DNA of 64,000 nt from contig JAKFAO010000002.1 in assembly GCA_021527695.1 (NCBI GenBank), positions 310,001 through 374,000 of the forward strand. The letters are read 5' to 3'. Numbering within the stretch: position 1 is the first letter of the stretch; each line of letters begins with the position of its first letter. Both the position numbers and the translations under genes were made by a program. A model generated the notes under the pieces. It was not told where the DNA came from. It made no database searches and worked only from the letters and a program-made list of their open reading frames with translations. This document shows positions 1-10,664 of this stretch, one piece after another. Origin of the DNA: Naematelia aurantialba (lineage: Eukaryota > Basidiomycota > Tremellomycetes > Tremellales > Naemateliaceae).

Positions 1-183
1 GAGCTGCCAACTTGGGTGATCCCGACTTGTGTCGTCGTGGCTGGTGAAGCTGGTGCCGTCGAGTTGGCGCCCGCGCTGGCCGAGGAAGAAGCGGGTGACG
101 GGGATCCGGAGCACGGCACGCAGGTCGACACAGAAACCCACGAGGTAGACTGTCGTGGCCCCGCCACCACCGTACCGTTGCCG

Positions 184-1579
184 TTAGCCGTTACCGTTGC
201 CGTTGCTGCCGTCGCTGCCGCTATCGCTGGATGTCGAGGTACTGGAGCTGGTGGCTCCTGTCCAGCTCTGCGGAGGCGGCGCAGACTGGCCGTTGGAGAC
301 GCTGGCGCCTTGCTGGCAGTTGCTCAGACTCAGTGTTGTCGGCGTCGGCGTCGGTCCAGATCCCTAACAGGCTTCAGCGTCCACCTCTGGCATTCTCGGA
401 CTCGGACTCGGTATTTCCGAAATCAACCTGCCCGTCGAACATTGGATACCGTATTTCCGAAATCAATCTGCCCGTCGAACGTTGGATACCGAGGTCAGAG
501 CAGCACTTACAGCGGTATAGGTGGTTCCGTCGAACACGCCGGGCGGGGTCGAGTCGTCGGCCTCGCAGTCTTGCCAGTTCCCGTCCCAGCCGACTGTATT
601 GGAGGTGAGGAAGTAGCAGCCGACCTGGTCGTATTGCGCCGGACAGAACGCCGGGTCTCCGGTACATGCGCGGAAACAATACGTATCGGCGGAAATCATC
701 GTCTGCTCTGTCAGCCGCTCAACTCTGGGTTTAGCCATTCGCAGCCCCAACGACCTGGATTGCCGCATATCGTGCCAACCGCTATGACCGGCATGGAAGG
801 AAGTACGAGGGGACGAGACGTACCACCCAAGACGTGGCATTCTGGTTGTCGTCGCCGATGGTCACGGCCGCACCAGCCGGGGTATGTTGGGTCGAGTCAA
901 ACTGGCCGCCCGGGTCTCCCGGCGCAAGGTTGATCTTGGTGAAATCGCCACTGCGCGTGTCAGCGCTCGCCTGCGTATTATGACACTCTCTGCACATTGG
1001 ATGCAAGGGATGCAGGGCGGGTGAAGCGCGGATCATGATGGGTGAGGCTAACCGGATCATGATGGATGACCTTACCTTCCAGACACTTGGACGTAGTTGT
1101 CCGTCTTGACATAGGTGACGCCATGGAGCGTGCCGTCGGGAATCAGGCGCGTGCCGCTCCCGTCTTTGGTGCACCATGCGACGACATTCAGACCCGAATT
1201 CCAGATGTAGGTGAATGCGTCCGGGGGGCCAAAGAGGCAGAAATCGCTGAACGAGGAGATGTGGATGGCACGGGACGTGCTGGATTGGTCCTGCTCGGTG
1301 TCGTCAGCAACAGGCACGCGCACGATACACGCCAGCGAGGCAGAGATATAGATAGACGTAGAGGAAAACAAAGCTGGAGGAGACACAGCTTGAGGAGACA
1401 GAGCTGGGAGGGGGGGCAGGGCGGATTGATAGCACGCTGCATGATGCGACACGTACGTCTCTGGGCGAGAGGCGGCTCAGCTCTCGCCGTCGTTGCACGG
1501 CCTCCGGGGCTACGTATTGTCCAGCTGCCCACTGTGTTACGAGGAGCAACACAAGAGGTATCATCTTCAAGGCAGACAT
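184..1579 (-). CDS. secreted macrophage-activating-glycoprotein-like protein
   Basis: Five exons on the minus strand fit in phase: 1579-1457, 1290-1076, 950-824, 702-511 and 363-184, giving about 278 residues. The start codon opens a clear signal peptide (MSALKMIPLVLLLVTQWAAG), so the product is secreted or wall-bound. The body carries the hallmarks of the fungal family annotated as 'macrophage activating glycoprotein': FCLFGPP, VAWCTK, GTRLIPDGT, TYVKTDNYVQVSG, GD-TKINLAPGDPGG, then DTYCFRACTG and GCYFLTSN, with spaced cysteines. The last exon becomes Ser/Thr/Asn/Gly rich. The frame meets a stop at 186-184, but the next frame continues as a Ser/Thr-rich tail towards base 1, so the true C-terminus is probably beyond the left edge (see findings). 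Enzymatic function is unknown for the family; the family call is firm, the exact 3' end is not. Confidence 0.72.
411..490. repeat. 40-bp tandem duplication inside an intron
   Basis: Bases 411-450 and 451-490 are the same 40-bp unit with two mismatches. The pair lies in the last intron (510-364) of the secreted glycoprotein gene. Together they make up more than half of that intron, which is about twice as long as its neighbours. Confidence 0.95.
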
Positions 1580-2796
1580 GTTCCCCGTCGCTTCCGGTAG
1601 TCTATCGAACGATGCAAGGCTGTCGAAGCTGCCGACTCGCCACCTACCGCTACCAGGCGATAACCCTGCTGGACAGAAAACGGCACTCGGCCAAGAATTC
1701 CAGTGGAGAAGACAAGCGGCGTGAGATGATCCGTGGCGATCAACGTCAAAGCGCAACGAGCTCCAAATCCAACACTCGTCACCAGATTCCACGCTCACGC
1801 TCTGCTTTGAGGGGAGGTGCGAGCTGGCACCGTTCATGCTGGTCCTTTGTGGCATGCCGATGTTTCAGGCGCACAAAGGTGCAGTGGTGGGATGAAAGGA
1901 GGTGGAGTGGTACCGTCAAGGGTGTCGAGACCCCCAACTCCATCAAGATCTCTGGTCTCCCTCGTCTATGCCTCCAGCGCTCTTCCTCCTGTCAATACCA
2001 GGGCACTATGAAAGGACCTGGGTACGAGGTGCATTGTGAGTGGCGGCTATCGACTCGTCGAGTCGCACGGACCTGTATTGGGAGGTGCCGTCGACCGCTG
2101 TTGCTTGGATTTCGGCTTACATGTCGTATTACGGCGATCACGACGCCGCACTCTCGTTCTTCGTCCATCACTTGCCGTCGTCCTGTGCGACATAGTCGAC
2201 GATGTGTCCACTGCTGGACCGAGTGAGCCGCCACATTCCTCGCCCACGTGGCAGCTGCGGGCCAGGCACCGGTAGTGACGCGTTGTTGTCCTTTTGCCAC
2301 CCGAATCCCCAATGTTGACAACTGCCGAAAGCATTCATTCTGTCTATCTGTCCACTCTCACTGTCTATCTACGCTCACTCTCTACCCTACTCTCTTCACT
2401 GCTGGCATCCCGACTCGCACTGCACCGACCCCCTCCTCCACTGTGGCCCGGCCACTGGTTCCCGGCGCATCCTTTTGTCAACCCCCGGCAGGAGCCGGCG
2501 ATCACTGCCTCTCAGTCTGCGTCACCGCCTCGCCTCGTCCTCGCCTGTCGCCTTGGGGTCGACCCCTGTCGATTTCCGTTGATCCGCCTCATCCTCCCTC
2601 ACGCCTCGTCACCCCCCATCACATATCTGCTCCCCAGCGGTAGCTACTCCCTATCGGATATCGTCTCTGCACCACCTCGGCGATACTTCCCACGCAGTGC
2701 CCTCTGCCCTCGTCTCGCTACACTCGACGTCTACCCCAGTCAGCGGACCACCACCTGACCTACCTCTAGCCGCCACGCCCCGTGACCACCTGCAAC
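1580..2796. other. intergenic region between divergent genes
   Basis: About 1.2 kb between the minus-strand secreted glycoprotein and the plus-strand acidic protein. Open frames here have no recognisable motif and no fitting splice partners. From about 2330 the plus strand is strongly pyrimidine-rich, as expected for a fungal promoter and 5' leader of the gene starting at 2797. I see no clear gene. Confidence 0.6.
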
Positions 2797-3926
2797 ATGC
2801 CAATCCCGCCTCGCCCGATCCCCTCCCGCACAGCCAACGCCAACCCCTCCGCCCGGCACTCTCGACCAGGCAGCTCCGTCCCTCGCAAGTCGGCGCTCTC
2901 GGCCGGCCCCGACTGGCGCGCGGAAATCGCGCTCCTCCCGCATGCGCCGAGCTCGCTGCCCTCAGCCCACGGCATCAAGTTCACTACCGCGCTGGCCAAG
3001 AGCCTGCCCGGGGGCCAGGCACAGCAGGTATCGGCCCCAGGAGGTCGCGAGGTCGACCTGGCAGGGCTGGTGGTGGACGGTCGTGGGAAGCGGGAGAAGC
3101 GGAGTGAGTGGCAGTTTCACGCTTGACTTTACGGCTCCCGTCTCAATCACCCGTCCCTATCCCCTCCTCTCACTCTACGCTCCCTGGTCTGTCTTCTAAA
3201 GCGCCGGGTCAAGTGACACCGACATGAACACGCCTGATATTGCTTCTCGCGTTATGACAATGTTGCTGATACCATTTCGCAGCTACAACAGCCACGACGC
3301 TAGGCTTCGACTTTGTCCCTATCCCGCAGGTCTTCGCCTTGCCCGACACCGATACGCCCGCGTCGTCATCTGCGAAACGTCCAACCCCTCGACCCTCTGC
3401 GGGTTCCGCATCCGCACTGACCGCGAGCGCCCACTCCCACGCCGTCTGCGCCGGTGGTAGCCGGGTCAAAACCCATGCCTCGCCACCTCGCTCTCTCTCA
3501 GCGACACCGACCACGCCGGCCCTCCTCCCTGTCCTCCCGGCCCGCGCGCGCGCCATGGCCGCTCGAGATGCAGATAGAGCGGGCGCCGACGCCGACGCCG
3601 ACGTCGACGCCGCCCGCGATCACGACGGAGAAGGAGAAGGGGAAGGGGAGGCTGACGAAGAGGACGATTGGGAGCGGATCGAGGACCTGCAGGACGACGA
3701 TGGGGACATGATTGTCCTTGGTGAACTCGAGCTGGACGACGTGGAGATTCCGTCCAAGCCCAAGGTGCGCGCGGGTGTGGGCAAGACCGCTCGTCAGGAC
3801 CGTCCGGATGGAATGGATGGCAATGGCGAGGGTAACGGCGAGGGCGAGGGCGAGATGGTGAGGAAGGGAGAGGTGGAGATCCGCCGAGGAGTGAGTTATG
3901 CGAAAGCCCTAGCGATCGGGGCTTGA
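2797..3926 (+). CDS. hypothetical acidic protein
   Basis: Two exons, 2797-3103 and 3283-3926, join in phase across a 179-nt intron (GTGAGT donor, TTTCGCAG acceptor) to give about 316 residues. An in-frame ATG at 2782 would add five residues. The N-terminal half is basic and Pro/Ser/Ala rich. After the junction comes TTLGFDFVPIPQVFALP, then a low-complexity stretch, then a strongly acidic part (GEGEGEGEADEEDDWERIEDL, then GDMIVLGELELDDVEIP) ending in a basic tail with VSYAKALAIGA. No signal peptide, membrane segment or known domain is visible. I do not recognise the family. The acidic, charged-patch layout suggests a scaffold or chaperone-like nuclear or cytosolic protein, but this is a guess. 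Confidence 0.62.
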
Positions 3927-4477
3927 TCGTGTCGAGCCAAGGCCAGGACCAGGGGCCAGGGACCAGGGACCCAGGGACCAAGGTGTAAAGCTGCAGAGCC
4001 GCAGAGCTGGGAAGTGATGGGAAGAGATGCGCGTGGACTCTGGGAAGAGCAAACCGTTGTAGACTCGGTCTCATTTCAGAGAGTCGTGACTCGTGACTCG
4101 CAAAGTGGTGTGTTACCGTTGTACCTCTGCCGAAGATTATTGTAGACACGGACAATGAACACCGAATAAAGTTAGAAATGGACGATGAATGGACAGTACA
4201 TGTACCAATCAAGAAACAGGTACACAAGGTCACGTCACGGTCATGGTCAGGTCGTATGACCGGCAATGTCATAATCATGGCCATGGTCATGGCCGTGGTG
4301 GCGAGCACGCCTTCATGTCGTACAGCTACATGAAACTCCACAGAAACAGCACTAGGCACACGGAGCCACAATCACCCCTTGTACATCCTGCTGCCTCACA
4401 TAGCCAGACTCACACAAGAGACATCCTCTACCACCCCCATGGACCTCCAGACTCCGCCTTCGAGCCACATAATAGCG
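3927..4477. other. convergent intergenic region
   Basis: 3' flanks of the acidic protein (plus) and the BRD8-like gene (minus). Near 3940-3980 there are short GGGACCAGG-type direct repeats and near 4262-4300 a short CATGGC/CATGGT repeat. No supported gene. Confidence 0.6.
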
Positions 4478-6939
4478 CTAGCCCTGGCTCCTGCCCATCT
4501 CATGCTGCATGCTCCGAAAATGCGCAATGGTGCTCTCTGTCTCGCCCCGCATCTCCTCGGCCATCTCGTATACCTGCGAATCGGGCGAGTTGTACATCAT
4601 CGCGTTGCTGCAAGTTGCGTCAGCGAGGTCAGATGCAGCAAGCGAGACGATTCGTCATAGTGAGGCAAGCGAGGCACGCAAGCAAGGACAAATTCAACGT
4701 GGCTCGCAAGAAGTAAAGACGGATTGGCTCTGAAAGGCAACAAGAGCAGGCAGCTCACGCAAACATCAGAGCAACGTCCCGTTCAAACTCGTCGATGCTT
4801 AACACCTGCCCATCGCGAATTCTCTGCCTTATAGTCTTGAGATCAATCGGGCGCTTGATGATCTCGTAGTAATCTGGGGCATCACTCTGTCTCTCGTCAG
4901 CAAGCTCCTTCCATGACCGGACGACGACTCACCTTCTTCACCGGTCCCAAGAAGACATTCCCATTCCGATGTCCTGAAACAGCGTCCAACAGGGCTAACA
5001 ACATCTTCTGCGCGGCCTTGGCATCTCGCGGACTCGATTGCCGTCTCGCGCGATCACGTTCTCGAGACATGTGAGCGGGTATAGCTGATGTCGGGGTATT
5101 CGTTCCGTCGTCCTCATCGTCGTCCTTTCCCTCGCCGTTATCGCCGTCGCGCTCGGCCGATACTGGCGCTGCCGCTGGGCGCAGGACCTGTTAGCAGGCC
5201 GGACCGTGTCATCATAATTCTCGGAATGGAAGTACAACACGATCGAATGGAAACAGGAACGGTGATAAGGTCATAGGCAGGGTGACGTCCAGATGATTAA
5301 ACTCACTCTTGACACCACGCTTGCCCCTCTTGTCCTTCTCGGCTGGAGTGGGTGTAGCCATTCTCTCTCCCTTGGTCCCGCGACGTCCGGAACGACGAGT
5401 GGCGTGGTCATCCTCGGCGTCTTCCTCAGCAGTCTCTTCCTTGACGCCTCGCCTGCCTGATCTCCGCGTAGGCTTTTCGTCCCCCTCATCTCCTTCAGCA
5501 TCTTCGCTTGCTGTGCCATCCTTCCCGCCGCGACGCCCAGACCGGCGGGTAGGCCGTTCTTCTTCCTCGTCAGCATCGTCATCCGCTTGCTCCTCCTTGA
5601 CACTCTCCACGGTCTGTTCGCGAACAGCTTTCGACACGACATTATCCCTCAGTCCTTTTGGTGGTCGGCCTCTGCGCGAGGAGGTGCGACGATCCTCGGC
5701 GGGGGTCGCGGAAGTGGTCGACGATACTGAAGGTGCTCGACGTGATATCGCAGGCGACGAGTCTTTCGTTGCTGCTGAAGCGGCAGGCGAGCCTTGCGGT
5801 TGGAGCTTGCGAGAGTACTTTGTCGCTCGCCGGCCTCGACTGGGCGGTGCTTCGTCTTCTTCAACATCCTTTGACTCTTCAATACCCTCTGAAGTAGGCT
5901 CAGGCTCGATATCGCCATCCGAATTGGCAGGCGTCGCAACAGGGGAAGAAACGCCACGGCGCCCACTACGCTTGGATGAGGGAACGCCTTTGGGTTGCGT
6001 GCTGGCCTTGCGCTTGCTCGACCGTGCAGCTGCAGCAGGGGCTGGTGAGTCCGCGACAGCCGAAGGAGGCGGCGACAGTTCCGACGGTGCCGGACTCGCA
6101 GCAGGACCCATGGCGGGAGTCGCAGTCTTCTCGCTATCGTCCTCCCCTTCGTTCGCCTCTGGGCGACCCTTCTCTGGGCTCACAACTTTGTCCTGCTTCT
6201 CTGCTCTCTTGTCCGACGCCTCCTTCGCTTGTTTCTCCGCTTCACTGACGGGCCCAGCCTCGACTGCCGCCTTCACCTCATCCTGATCGGGCATCCATGC
6301 ATCTAACAGCCTCTTGCCGTACTTTCTCGCGAGAACGCCCCTGAGCTCGGCGCGGATCGGTGCGTCCATCTGGCCAGATTTGAGTTGCTGTACTTCGTTG
6401 AAAAGTGTCGTGAATCGAGCTTCGTATGCCGAGATGGCGGATTTCAGCTCGTTCATCCGGGCGAGATAGAATGTCTGCGCCAGCCGGAGATGGCATTTTG
6501 CTGTGCGCGATCGTCAGCTCACCCTTCCTGCTTCTCCTTCAAAAAAGGAAGTCTGATGCGACGAGCTCATACATGAGACCAGTCCATCATAGTGAGGACG
6601 AAAGATCAGAAAACGCGAACACCCAACTTACCATGAGGTTTCATAGCTCCTTCGGCAGGACTGGGACAGTCAGTCAAGGACCTTGCGGACATGGGCGGGA
6701 CGTCGAGATACCCACACATTCATACCTATCTCTCCCATGAGTGCGATGTATCCGGCCTCGCATCCTTCGGGAGTGAAGAGCTGTGCCGGCCTTCCCTGGC
6801 CAGCAACACAAGGATGCTGGACGAGCAGCTTGGATACCGCCGGCCACGCGACGGCGCCGTACTTGTGCACTGCCTGTGCTAGCAGCAGCTTTTCTTGTGT
6901 CGTGTATGTTTCGGACGGCCCTTCGGCGGCAGGAGGCAT
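4478..6939 (-). CDS. BRD8/Bdc1-like bromodomain protein (NuA4 subunit)
   Basis: Six minus-strand exons fit in phase: 6939-6726, 6649-6632 (18 nt), 6500-5307, 5174-4933, 4886-4759 and 4607-4478, about 641 residues. The N-terminus (TTQEKLLLAQAVHKYGAVAW, then AVSKLL, QGRPAQLFTPEGCEAGY) matches the SANT-like start of BRD8, followed by a coiled-coil-like part (LARMNELKSAISAYEARF). The middle is charged and disordered with repeated RRSGRRG blocks. The C-terminus is a bromodomain: LLALLDAVSGHRNGNVFLGPV, APDYYEIIKRPIDLKTIRQR, then NAMMYNSPDSQVYEMAEEM with the acetyl-lysine-binding Asn. The tail from the last exon is essential to complete the fold; stopping at 4755 would cut the bromodomain. Known role of the family: subunit of the NuA4/TIP60 histone acetyltransferase in the nucleus. 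An upstream in-frame ATG at 6957 would add six residues. Confidence 0.88.
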
Positions 6940-7165
6940 GCTGGACAACGAAAACAAGAAAAGGTGAAGAGAGAGAGAGAGAGAAAGAGAAAGACGGGGA
7001 GTTCATGTTTAGCAAGGAAGACTAGTGACGTGGAATTTTATGATGCCGTGTTTTGATTGCAATCCACCACGTGGAATCTGAAACGCCATGATGAGCCCCT
7101 GAGGGCGAGATGCTGCCAACGACCTGCCAGTCTGATCCTTAGTCTGTGCAGTCCACTAGCTCTAC
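6940..7165. promoter_or_regulatory. divergent promoter BRD8-like / RING-TRAF gene
   Basis: Only 226 bp separate the two start codons, so both promoters must lie here. A GA-rich stretch (6966-6995) is present; on the minus strand it reads as a CT-rich leader just before the BRD8-like ATG. No TATA box is obvious. Confidence 0.5.
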
Positions 7166-8939
7166 ATGTCCATGTCTGCGTACAAGTACACGCCTGAGAT
7201 CGTCTACGATTACGTCGAGGAGATTGATCCCAACCTGGTGAGCCACGGTCCTCGCGCTTGACCACCGTTTGGTTGGCGGACCCATCAGAACCCGCTGACG
7301 ATTGGTGTGCCTTCCCTTTGGGTGGCATCCCCTTGTGCGCCTTGTAGACATGCGCGATATGTCAATCTGCACTGGTGGATCCCGTTACCACGACGTCATG
7401 CAAGCATACGTTTTGCCGCGACTGCATTGGCCGAGCCATCAGCGTCAACCCGCAATGTCCTATCGATCGGTCGGCTCTGACTCTCCAAAGCCTGAATGAC
7501 ACGGAGCAGCTCGTCAAACTGGTGCGTCTTCCTCTTCCCTACCTCTACAATCTCCCGAACGTAGACTTCTCTCCAACGTACTCCGCTGGTATGTAGTCAT
7601 AAAGAGCTGAGTCACAGTGTAGATGCTGGACGAGCTCAAAGTGCGATGTGCAGCCGACGAGTGCGGCATGATCATGCAGCGCGGGCTGTTGCTAGGACAT
7701 CTGCGGACCTGCCAAAAGGCAGTGATAACCTGCGGCGATGCGGACTGCGGGCTCTCCGTGAGTCCACACAACACCAAAGACACTGGTGTTATCATCCACA
7801 CGACGTCGAGAGACATACTGACGTGGATGTGATAGATGGCGCGGCAGAAGTTGCCGCATCACCGTGCGTACGAGTGTTTTCAACGAACGATGGAATGCCG
7901 CAAGTGTGGTGTGCTCCTCAAGTTTCGGGATCGCACCGTAAGTCAACATCTTAGCTTATTCTCACCATGCTTCAGGCACATGTTCGGCCCGAGTGCCAAG
8001 AACCTTCTGACGCATGCGAGCTGTGCCATGAGCGTCGTTCGTTCACTCTGTCTTCACATCCTGCGATTTCCTGAGTGCTGTTAGTAGCTGAACTGACCGA
8101 CCATACCAGTCGGAGCACTCAAACACTTGCATGGGTGGAGCTGTCCCCGTGCGCGAGTCCCTTGTGCGCACTCGGCGCGTGGCTGCCCCGCCCTGGTCCC
8201 GCGGCAAGAGCTAGACGCGCACCTCGCCGCCTGCCCCTTCGAGGCCATGTCGCATTTCTTTGCGATGAACGATGCGAGATTTGCGACCCTAGAGAAGCGG
8301 AACGACGCGCTCGAGAGCGAGGTCGGCAGGCTGCGTGCCGAGTTGCGCGACGTGAGGGGCAATGTCAGTGTGGCGCGTATGAGTCTTGGCAGTCTGTGGA
8401 GGCGAGATGTGGATGGCCCGTGGGCCCGAGCCATCGAACGTACGAGGCGCGACGACATCACTCCCAATACCGATATCAGTCCCCCGAATTCCGAACCCAC
8501 CGTCGCTACAGCGGTCCCTCCAGATTTGTCTGGCTCACCTGAGGGTGTCGAGGTTGACCCACCGTCTTCCTCTACCACAACCGACGACAACATCTCTCTC
8601 TCGTTTCCGTCACTCATGACAGGCAGCAACGCAAACTCAAATACAGACGTCTCCGCTTACTCGCCATCCCGTCATTTCCCCTCAGCCCCGTTCACCCCGT
8701 CCCAATCGCACGCCGATTACGCCTTCAGCCGGCTAGGTATCTCTTCAGTCCCGTCCGTGGCTATGCAAGGTCTCGACGAGATCCTCAGCGGCCTGAGGGC
8801 GGTGGCAGTCAATCTTGCTGCGGGACTTGATACTATGGAGAGGCGGAACGAAGTGCGTACCATGACCGAGAGTCTGCGCGTGTTGGAGGAGGTCGGGAGC
8901 TTGAGAGCGATTGTCAGCGCCATGCGCATGCGTGAGTAG
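7166..8939 (+). CDS. RING finger plus TRAF-type zinc finger protein (probable E3 ligase)
   Basis: Six exons: 7166-7237, 7348-7521, 7623-7757, 7836-7937, 7976-8033 and 8110-8939, about 456 residues. A C3HC4 RING follows the first short exon: TCAICQS, SCKHTFCRDCIG, QCPIDR (about residues 25-65). It is followed by TRAF-type zinc-finger Cys/His pairs (RCAADECG, HLRTCQK, CGDADCG, ECFQRTMECRKCGV, CELCHE, HLHGWSCPRARVPCAHSARGCP, HLAACPFE). Then comes a heptad-like coiled coil (MNDARFATLEKRNDALESEV), a Ser/Pro-rich linker and a second helical stretch at the C-terminus. This is the architecture of TRAF-like ubiquitin ligases; substrate unknown. The fifth junction uses a weak donor (GTCGTT), so that boundary is the least certain. 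No MATH/TRAF-C domain is seen. Confidence 0.82.
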
Positions 8940-9118
8940 GGTGTGTCGCAATCTTCTCCCTGCGACCTCTGTTTCCCACCCTCTAATTCTCTCTCATTCT
9001 CCTTCCCCGTGCTCTCCTTCTCTGCGGTTCCCCTTCTCGCACGCCCCCGCGCACACCCCCGCTTGCTCCCGTTCCCACCCCACCCGAGGTTTGAGACGTC
9101 TGACGATAAATAGAAGCC

Positions 9119-9724
9119 ATGATGGACCGACCGAGCAGCCCGGCGCACCTCCGACCACCGGCTTTGAACCGTTCGCCCTTCTCGCCGAATGCTCCGACGC
9201 CCGACGACCTGCCATTGTCTCAACGTGCGCCCGCTCCCATCAGCCCCATGACGAACACCACCATCACCAGGTCAACCACCACACCCGATGGCACGGCCAC
9301 GGCCACGAGCACCAGCACCAACACCATGCATGGGTACCCATACCGGTACCTAGTACGGTCCCTTCCTGCCTCTACTCATAGTAGAAACGTCCGAGTTTCG
9401 CCAGCCTTAGAAACCGACGAAACGGATGGTCGTGCGCCGTCAGTGAGGGAGAGTGTGGTCTTCTCCGACTTGCACGGCGATGGCGCAGGGAGGGGGAGCA
9501 GCTCAACGTCCAGTCTAGTCACGGCTGGCGCGGTCGTCCAATTTAGAGGGACGCCCGATGGGGCTTCCTACTCCTGGCCAATGGGAATTTGCGACGATCA
9601 CTGGGGAGGCTACACAGCGACAGCAGTCTGCGCAGCGGCGCTGGCAGAAACAGCCGCAACAGCGACAGAAACAACAGCAGCAACCCCCGCAGGGGCGACA
9701 TCAACGACGGCACCACCGAGATAA
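9119..9724 (+). CDS. doubtful small Ser/Thr-rich protein
   Basis: A continuous frame of 201 codons starts with MMDRPSSPAHLRPPALNRSP, preceded by a TATA-like GATAAATAG about 15 bases upstream. Composition is Thr/Ala/Ser rich and ends in low-complexity TETTAATPAGATSTTAPP. No domain is recognised. Beyond the stop, the same frame reopens as a Lys/Asp tail (about 9758-9876, KKDKKDKDKKVKKDKKDKDK pattern), so the real gene might be spliced across 9722 and end near 9876. It could equally be a long 3' flank of the RING/TRAF gene. Low confidence. Confidence 0.3.
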   Translation: MMDRPSSPAHLRPPALNRSPFSPNAPTPDDLPLSQRAPAPISPMTNTTITRSTTTPDGTATATSTSTNTMHGYPYRYLVRSLPASTHSRNVRVSPALETDETDGRAPSVRESVVFSDLHGDGAGRGSSSTSSLVTAGAVVQFRGTPDGASYSWPMGICDDHWGGYTATAVCAAALAETAATATETTAATPAGATSTTAPPR

Positions 9725-10664
9725 AGTAGGACAAGAAGGCCAAGGAGGGCAAGTAAGGACAAGAAGGACAAGAAGGACAAGGACAAGAAGGTCAAGAAAG
9801 ACAAGAAGGACAAGGACAAGAGGGACAGCAGCAACAAACGTCGAGGGGCAGTGACCGTGAGTTTCGTTCTTCGATGACGAGGTATAAACGAGTTGACATG
9901 TGGTGTTTGTTCCCAGGGAAAGATAGGAATCCGATCAGCCTGTTGAGCAATGAGTATAGCTGGGCGGCACTGAGAGGGGCCTTGCGAGGACGGCATGAGC
10001 AGGATTGACTTCGAAATTTTCTGGTTGGCGATCGGAGTTTCGGCGATCCCATAACTACAAGGGACGGGAGGTGATTGACTCGTCGGGGAAGGAAGGCGCT
10101 CGACTCCTGGACGAAGGGAGGAGCTGGACTCGGCAGGGAAAACGAGGTGACCGACTCAAAGCGATGGCCCTCACAAGCAGAGCGAGAGGAGGAGGGATTT
10201 AAATGGCGAATCTCAAGAACCATGAAGGCAGTATTGTGGATCAATCTTGTACTCATGATGAGCTAGGTTGTACTGTCGATCGGGGATCCATGTATATCTG
10301 TAAGCACATCTGCCGCCATGCAAGCATACAAACTTGCCTTCATTCAGGATACAATCGTACATGTACTTTACTCTCCGTCATACCACCTGTACACAGCTCC
10401 ATGCATGGTATCCATCTATGCTACAACACGTCGCGACGCGGCACCGCCGCCGGACACGCCTGCGCGCTCGCGCCTCGGCGTGCCGCTGCACCTTTGCTCA
10501 TGCTCATGCGTCACGTTTGACGTCCAATGCTTTGAGCCTTTTGGTAGGCGGTTCTCCAGACGGATCCTCCGTTGAGTTTGTTCCTCCTGCAGCTACCCGC
10601 TTTCTGCTTTCCTGCTACAGCTCCCACTTTGGTTCCACTGTTAGGACCGGCCCTTCCCCGAATG
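9725..10664. other. intergenic region with (GGACAAGAA)-type repeats
   Basis: Between 9728 and 9830 there is an imperfect GGACAAGAA/GGACAAGG repeat. The remainder, up to the end of the CSN7 gene, holds no frame with recognisable similarity on either strand. A short Lys-rich open stretch noted under the preceding entry is the only coding-like signal. Confidence 0.5.

Noticed and set aside
1066..2226. Long plus-strand open frame over the secreted glycoprotein gene and its upstream region
   Set aside because: Arg/Ser-rich composition without motifs; it is antisense to exons with clear family similarity.
5309..6286. 325-codon plus-strand frame rich in Ser/Arg
   Set aside because: Antisense shadow of the disordered middle of the BRD8-like gene.
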